Positions 13,149 through 13,915 of a DNA stretch of 13,915 nucleotides are shown one piece after another. The notes under the pieces were generated by a model that saw only the letters and a program-made list of their open reading frames with translations, was not told the origin of the DNA and made no database searches. The DNA is from Betaproteobacteria bacterium (GTDB lineage Bacteria > Pseudomonadota > Gammaproteobacteria > Burkholderiales > SG8-39): assembly GCA_005888925.1 (NCBI GenBank), contig VBCP01000109.1, forward strand, positions 1-13,915, given 5' to 3'. Position numbers and translations under genes: made by a program. How positions within the stretch are numbered: the first letter of the stretch is position 1; the number at the start of each line of letters is the position of its first letter.

Positions 13149-13915
13149 ATGCGTATCCCATGGATAGGGCTCGCTGCGGCGCTCGCCGTAACCAGCCTTG
13201 CCGATGCCGCGCCGCAGCCGCCCGCGTTCCGCCTCGGCGACGCCGCAACGCCGATCGAGTACGCGGTGAGCCTTGCGATCGATCCGCGCGAGCCGCGCTT
13301 CAGCGGCGAGGTGCGCATCACGCTGCGCGTCAACCGCGCGGCGCCGGTGCTCTGGCTGAACGCCACCAACCTCACGGTCGAGTCCGCCGAATACCAGCAG
13401 GCGCGGCGCAAGATTCCGGTCAGCGTGATTCCGGGCGGCGAGGACTTCGTCGGCTTCGAGGCGCGCGGCGCGGAGTTCACTCCCGGCATCGCGCTCGCCA
13501 TCATCCGCTACCACGGCACGCTCGAGCCCGTCTCCACGCGCGGACTCTTCCGCCAGGAGGACCGCGGCGAGTGGTACGTGGTCTCGCAGTTCGAGGCGAT
13601 CAACGCGCGGCGCGCGTTTCCCTGCTTCGACGAGCCCGGCTGGAAGACGCCGTGGCGCGTCACGATCGACGCTCCGGCTGCCGACGTTGTGATCAGCAAC
13701 GCGCCGGAAACCCGGACTGGCGCCGCGCCGGGCCGAGACGGCTGGATGCGGCATGAGTTCGCGCAGACCAAGCCGCTGCCCTCGTACCTGGTGGCGCTGG
13801 CGATCGGCCCATTCGAAGTGGTGGAGGGCGGCACTGCGGGCGCCAAGCAGACCAGGCTGCGCTATCTCACGCAAAAGGGCCGCGCCGACGAGGCGCGCTA
13901 CGCGAAAGAGGTGAC
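13149..13915 (+). CDS. exported M1 family metallo-aminopeptidase, N-terminal part (runs off window)
   Basis: Open frame from the ATG at 13149 to the window end without a stop; 255 residues are visible. Signal peptide at about 1-21 (MRIPWIGLAAALAVTSLADAA). The rest matches the M1 N-terminal beta-saddle domain: PIEYAVSLAIDPREPRFSGEV (35-55), FEAINARRAFPCFDEPGW (148-165, the family hallmark with FDEP) and PSYLVALAIGPFE (211-223). The GxMEN substrate motif and the HExxH zinc site lie beyond the window, so catalytic competence cannot be judged. It is expected to remove N-terminal residues from peptides in the periplasm. It is divergent from the S9 peptidase, with 59 bases between starts. No clear Shine-Dalgarno is visible before the ATG. 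Confidence 0.92.
   Translation, partial: MRIPWIGLAAALAVTSLADAAPQPPAFRLGDAATPIEYAVSLAIDPREPRFSGEVRITLRVNRAAPVLWLNATNLTVESAEYQQARRKIPVSVIPGGEDFVGFEARGAEFTPGIALAIIRYHGTLEPVSTRGLFRQEDRGEWYVVSQFEAINARRAFPCFDEPGWKTPWRVTIDAPAADVVISNAPETRTGAAPGRDGWMRHEFAQTKPLPSYLVALAIGPFEVVEGGTAGAKQTRLRYLTQKGRADEARYAKEV

Noticed and set aside
11680..13167. Long open frame (495 codons) on the plus strand opposite the prolyl oligopeptidase
   Set aside because: Arg/Ala/Asp/His-rich translation with no domain, fully antisense to an intact S9 peptidase; a GC-driven shadow.
1..13915. Search for a defence system, prophage, transposon, tRNA or gene-transfer boundary
   Set aside because: No such gene, terminal repeat, tRNA-like fold or clear composition change was seen; every gene fits a housekeeping, signalling or membrane family.

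Overview
This is a GC-rich (roughly two-thirds G+C), gene-dense, ordinary-looking chromosomal window. Protein families, codon usage and gene style suggest a betaproteobacterium-like or other proteobacterial organism, possibly an environmental or uncultivated lineage; this assignment is inference from recognised families, not a database result. I see no rRNA, tRNA, CRISPR array, transposase, integrase, phage gene or attachment site, and no gap longer than about 150 bases between genes.

Left part (1-5200): the 3' part of a YeiH-type putative sulfate exporter whose last 30 or so residues lie in another reading frame (frameshift near 1090). It is followed by a 50-residue single-pass membrane protein with a good Shine-Dalgarno. 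Convergent to it is a protein with two CDGSH iron-sulfur motifs flanking a divergent ferredoxin-like segment. Divergent from that is a small secreted Gly/Ser/Thr-rich repeat protein ending in a strong intrinsic terminator. On the minus strand comes a tight two-gene operon, NfeD-type membrane serine protease then slipin (stomatin/band 7 family), a conserved membrane quality-control pair. Divergent from NfeD, behind a good sigma70-type promoter, is an exported DUF1330 protein with its own terminator.

Middle part (5200-10350): a class I SAM-dependent methyltransferase converges on an HtrA/DegP-type S1C protease that lacks a signal peptide and appears to lack the L2 loop. Upstream of the protease on the same strand is a single-domain CheY-like receiver. 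Divergent from the receiver is a 918-residue hybrid histidine kinase with an MHYT membrane sensor, PAS, HisKA, HATPase, receiver and HPt domains. Kinase plus receiver could form a complete His-Asp-His-Asp phosphorelay.

Right part (10350-13915): an alpha/beta hydrolase of the KANL3/Tex30 type lies just downstream of an exported prolyl oligopeptidase (S9) on the minus strand. Divergent from this, with 59 bases between start codons, is the 5' part of an exported M1 metallo-aminopeptidase running off the window. S9 and M1 together look like an exported peptide-degradation locus.

Three convergent gene pairs abut or overlap at their stop codons with no terminator between them, showing strong compaction. 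I did not find a convincing undescribed multi-gene system. The best leads are the phosphorelay/HtrA neighbourhood, the small membrane protein next to the exporter, and the odd protease loop.
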